NCBI GenBank assembly: GCA_031271075.1
Contig: JAISWN010000264.1
Location: 1 to 6,611 of the forward strand
Reading direction: 5' to 3'
DNA: 6,611 nucleotides
DNA from: Treponema sp.
Lineage (GTDB): Bacteria; Spirochaetota; Spirochaetia; Treponematales; Breznakiellaceae
Translations under genes and position numbers: made by a program
The notes under the pieces: generated by a model
What the model was told of the DNA's origin: nothing
Seen by the model: the letters and a program-made list of their open reading frames with translations, nothing else
Databases searched by the model: none
Part shown: positions 5,134 through 6,611 of the stretch, piece by piece
Numbering within the stretch: position 1 is the stretch's first letter
How the letters are laid out: every line of letters starts with the position of its first letter

Positions 5134-5233
5134 TGCGGGCAAATTTTCCGGTGGAATCACGGACGGCGAAGTACAACAGGTCTTGTTCGTTTGGTCCTAT
5201 GTTTAAAAAACATATTTTAAAAATCATATACGT

Positions 5234-5263
5234 TGATTCTGTCTGACCTGATTCTGCCTGACC
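5234..5263. repeat. 15-bp tandem duplication upstream of the tRNA promoter
   Basis: TGATTCTGTCTGACC (5234-5248) is directly followed by TGATTCTGCCTGACC (5249-5263), with one difference. It ends 11 bases before the -35 box of the tRNA promoter, a position where an activator or UP-like element could act. Confidence 0.85.
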
Positions 5264-5274
5264 CGGCGTGCGTG

Positions 5275-5303
5275 TTGTCTCTATCGCGTACCTTCTGTAT
5301 ACT
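5275..5303 (+). promoter_or_regulatory. promoter of tRNA-Arg
   Basis: TTGTCT (5275-5280) is followed by exactly 17 bases and TATACT (5298-5303, five of six consensus). The predicted start near 5310 lies about 20 bases before the mature tRNA 5' end, a normal precursor length. Confidence 0.6.
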
Positions 5304-5330
5304 GAATTCGGGCGATGCCGGGAAAGATCC

Positions 5331-5402
5331 GGCCCTATAGCTCAATGGACAGAGCACCAGCCTTCTAAGCTGGTCATGATGGTTCGATTCCGTCTAGGGT
5401 CA
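5331..5402 (+). tRNA. tRNA-Arg, anticodon UCU
   Basis: The cloverleaf is complete. Acceptor GGCCCTA (5331-5337) pairs with TAGGGTC (5395-5401) with one G-U. The D arm is GCTC/GAGC (5340-5343, 5352-5355). The anticodon arm is CCAGC/GCTGG (5357-5361, 5369-5373) with loop CTTCTAA, so the anticodon is TCT at 5364-5366. The T arm is GATGG/CCGTC with loop TTCGATT (5383-5389). The variable loop is four bases and the discriminator is A. CCA is not encoded and must be added enzymatically. It reads AGA and, by wobble, AGG. Confidence 0.96.
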
Positions 5403-5404
5403 TT

Positions 5405-5433
5405 ATGACAAGAGCGCTCCGCCGTGTTATGAT
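5405..5433 (+). promoter_or_regulatory. promoter of recO, predicted start on the ATG
   Basis: ATGACA (5405-5410, five of six consensus) is followed by exactly 17 bases and TATGAT (5428-5433, five of six). Only five bases separate the -10 from the recO ATG, so the start point would fall on or next to A5439. The -35 begins three bases after the tRNA 3' end. No Shine-Dalgarno precedes recO, consistent with a leaderless message. Confidence 0.5.
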
Positions 5434-5438
5434 GCCCC

Positions 5439-6191
5439 ATGCCCCGGACTTTTATCGTGGAGGCCCTTGTCCTTAAAACCCTCAATTCCGGGGAATCCAA
5501 CCGGGACGCCTGGTTCCTCAGCGCCGAAGAGGGGATCCTCAGAGCCACGGTGTTCGGGGGGCCGAAAAGCAGGCTCCGCGCCCATGTGGCGCCTTTCCAC
5601 CGGGGAACCCTGTGGCTTTACCATAACCCAGTGCGGGATTCCCGCAAGGTTACCGATTTCGATGTCCGATCCTGGCGGCCGGGGCTCCGGGAGCTTTACG
5701 AGCGAACCATGGCGGCCGACGCGGCGGCGGACACGATTCTGGCGGCTCACGGCGGGGGCGGCGGCTGGGAAGAGGCCCTGGATCTGACGGATTCGGTTCT
5801 GGACGGCCTGGAAGAGGCCGACGAGGAGGGTTGTACCCGTATCTTCGTACACTTTTTATGGAGTTGGGCGGCTTTTCTGGGCCTGCGGCCCGAACTGGCC
5901 TGCGCTTGTGGAGCCCCGGCGGATGGTTTACTATGGTTTGACCGGCGGGAGGGGGTTTTCCGCTGCCCTTCATGCGCGGGCCGGGTGGACGCGGAGGGCT
6001 ACGCCGAAAGGACGGATCTCCTGCCCCTTAACCCCGGGGCCCGGCGCTGGCTCAAGGGGGTGGAAAACCTGAAACCCTCCCAGCCTGGCCCTTACGTTCC
6101 GGCTCCGGCCTCCCTGCGTCAGGCCCGGACGGCCCTTTGCGCCATGATGGCGGGTATCCTGGGGAGGGAGCTTTCCACCTGGAACTTTTGA
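5439..6191 (+). CDS. recO: DNA repair protein RecO
   Basis: This is a 250-residue cytosolic protein of the RecFOR pathway that anneals single strands and helps load RecA onto SSB-coated DNA. The N-terminal OB-fold region begins RTFIVEALVLKTLNSGESNRD, the usual RecO start in which the alternative-conformation residues follow a short strand. Residues about 85-150 are helical. A zinc site is visible as C155-x-C157 and C176-x-x-C179 (CACG and CPSC). Length is typical (about 240-260). No ribosome site precedes the ATG, and the alignment with family N-termini leaves little room for another start. It follows the tRNA gene by 36 bases. Transcription may come from its own promoter, from tRNA read-through, or both. 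It is followed by the phosphorylase gene after 73 bases. Confidence 0.93.
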   Translation: MPRTFIVEALVLKTLNSGESNRDAWFLSAEEGILRATVFGGPKSRLRAHVAPFHRGTLWLYHNPVRDSRKVTDFDVRSWRPGLRELYERTMAADAAADTILAAHGGGGGWEEALDLTDSVLDGLEEADEEGCTRIFVHFLWSWAAFLGLRPELACACGAPADGLLWFDRREGVFRCPSCAGRVDAEGYAERTDLLPLNPGARRWLKGVENLKPSQPGPYVPAPASLRQARTALCAMMAGILGRELSTWNF

Positions 6192-6206
6192 AACCGGAAT
6201 TTTTAA

Positions 6207-6243
6207 GAAGCTCCGCAGACCCGGCCGGGGTTTCCGGAGCTTC
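6207..6243 (+). repeat. strong compound hairpin between recO and the phosphorylase gene
   Basis: GAAGCTCCG (6207-6215) pairs with CGGAGCTTC (6235-6243). Within the loop, ACCC (6219-6222) pairs with GGGT (6228-6231) around GGCCG. It is very GC-rich but is followed by CCCCC rather than a T-run, so it does not look like an intrinsic terminator. It ends ten bases before the ribosome site of the next gene and could affect its translation or mRNA stability. Confidence 0.65.
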
Positions 6244-6264
6244 CCCCAAGATGGAGGCCCTGAA

Positions 6265-6611
6265 TTGCGGGCGGTGGATATTATCATGAACAAACGGGAC
6301 GGCAGGGAACTGTCCCGGGAAGAAATAGCCTTTCTCATCGGCGGCTACGTGGCGGGGGAGATCCCCGAGTACCAGGTTTCCGCCTGGGCCATGGCGGTCT
6401 TTTTCAGGGGGATGAGCGCGGCGGAAACCGGGGCCCTTACCGCGGCGATGCTCGAATCGGGGAAGCGCATGGATCTGCGGGGTACCGGCGGCCCCCTGGT
6501 GGACAAACACTCCACCGGCGGCGTGGGGGACAAGACGAGCCTCATCCTGGCCCCCCTGGCCGCCAGCCTGGGGATACGGGATCCCATGATGTCGGGCCGG
6601 GCCCTGGGCCA
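6265..6611 (+). CDS. pyrimidine-nucleoside (thymidine) phosphorylase, N-terminal 115 residues (runs off right edge)
   Basis: This is the beginning of a cytosolic salvage enzyme that splits thymidine or uridine with phosphate into base and (deoxy)ribose 1-phosphate. I start it at the TTG at 6265. A GGAGG sits seven bases upstream, and the first residues, MRAVDII, followed by NKRDGREL, match the family N-terminus. The ATG at 6286 would remove seven conserved residues and lacks a ribosome site. Residues about 21-50 form the dimer/alpha domain (GGYVAGEIPEYQVSAWAMAVFFRGM). The phosphate-binding signature is DKHSTGGVGDKTSL (80-93). SGRALG (110-115) is the start of the usual GRGLGHTGGT loop, with Ala in place of one Gly. 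Pdp (Gram-positive type) and DeoA cannot be separated from this part alone. Confidence 0.9.
   Translation, partial: MRAVDIIMNKRDGRELSREEIAFLIGGYVAGEIPEYQVSAWAMAVFFRGMSAAETGALTAAMLESGKRMDLRGTGGPLVDKHSTGGVGDKTSLILAPLAASLGIRDPMMSGRALG

Overview
The window looks chromosomal and bacterial, with GC-rich coding DNA and AT-rich spacers. The likely source is a spirochaete, probably a higher-GC member of the Treponema group. That placement rests on the general look of the proteins (RecX, RecO, the pyrimidine-nucleoside phosphorylase, the coiled-coil nuclease-like protein) and was not tested by a search. No transposase, integrase, phage gene or CRISPR array is visible. Most of the window is housekeeping DNA; the interest lies in small regulatory structure between and inside the genes.

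Minus strand, read right to left from about 5.06 kb to 1. A small three-helix membrane protein of unknown function comes first (4578-4925). Then come ribosomal proteins L13 (rplM) and S9 (rpsI), separated by an unusually long 145-base spacer holding three inverted repeats and a 15-bp tandem duplication. Next is recX, preceded by a densely palindromic segment and a 16-codon ORF whose stop overlaps the recX start as ATGA. Beyond a recognisable promoter lies a regulator with an N-terminal MerR/excisionase-type helix-turn-helix and a C-terminal receiver-like domain that has lost its phosphorylation residues. Acylphosphatase follows 25 bases later. After a 160-base gap with one possible tiny ORF comes a coiled-coil protein with a PD-(D/E)XK nuclease-type motif, then the start of leuC, which runs off the left edge.

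Plus strand, from about 5.27 kb to the end. A tRNA-Arg(UCU) gene has its own promoter. recO follows, with a near-consensus promoter whose predicted start point falls on the ATG, so its mRNA may be leaderless. The start of a pyrimidine-nucleoside phosphorylase gene follows; it uses a TTG codon and runs off the right edge.

The 4.93-5.33 kb region is a divergent spacer between the leftward membrane-protein gene and the rightward tRNA/recO unit. It carries two short direct-repeat pairs. RecX (RecA modulator) and RecO (RecA loader) are both recombination factors but lie on opposite strands in separate units. rplM and rpsI form the classic L13-S9 pair. leuC belongs to leucine synthesis, and leuD would be expected just outside the window.
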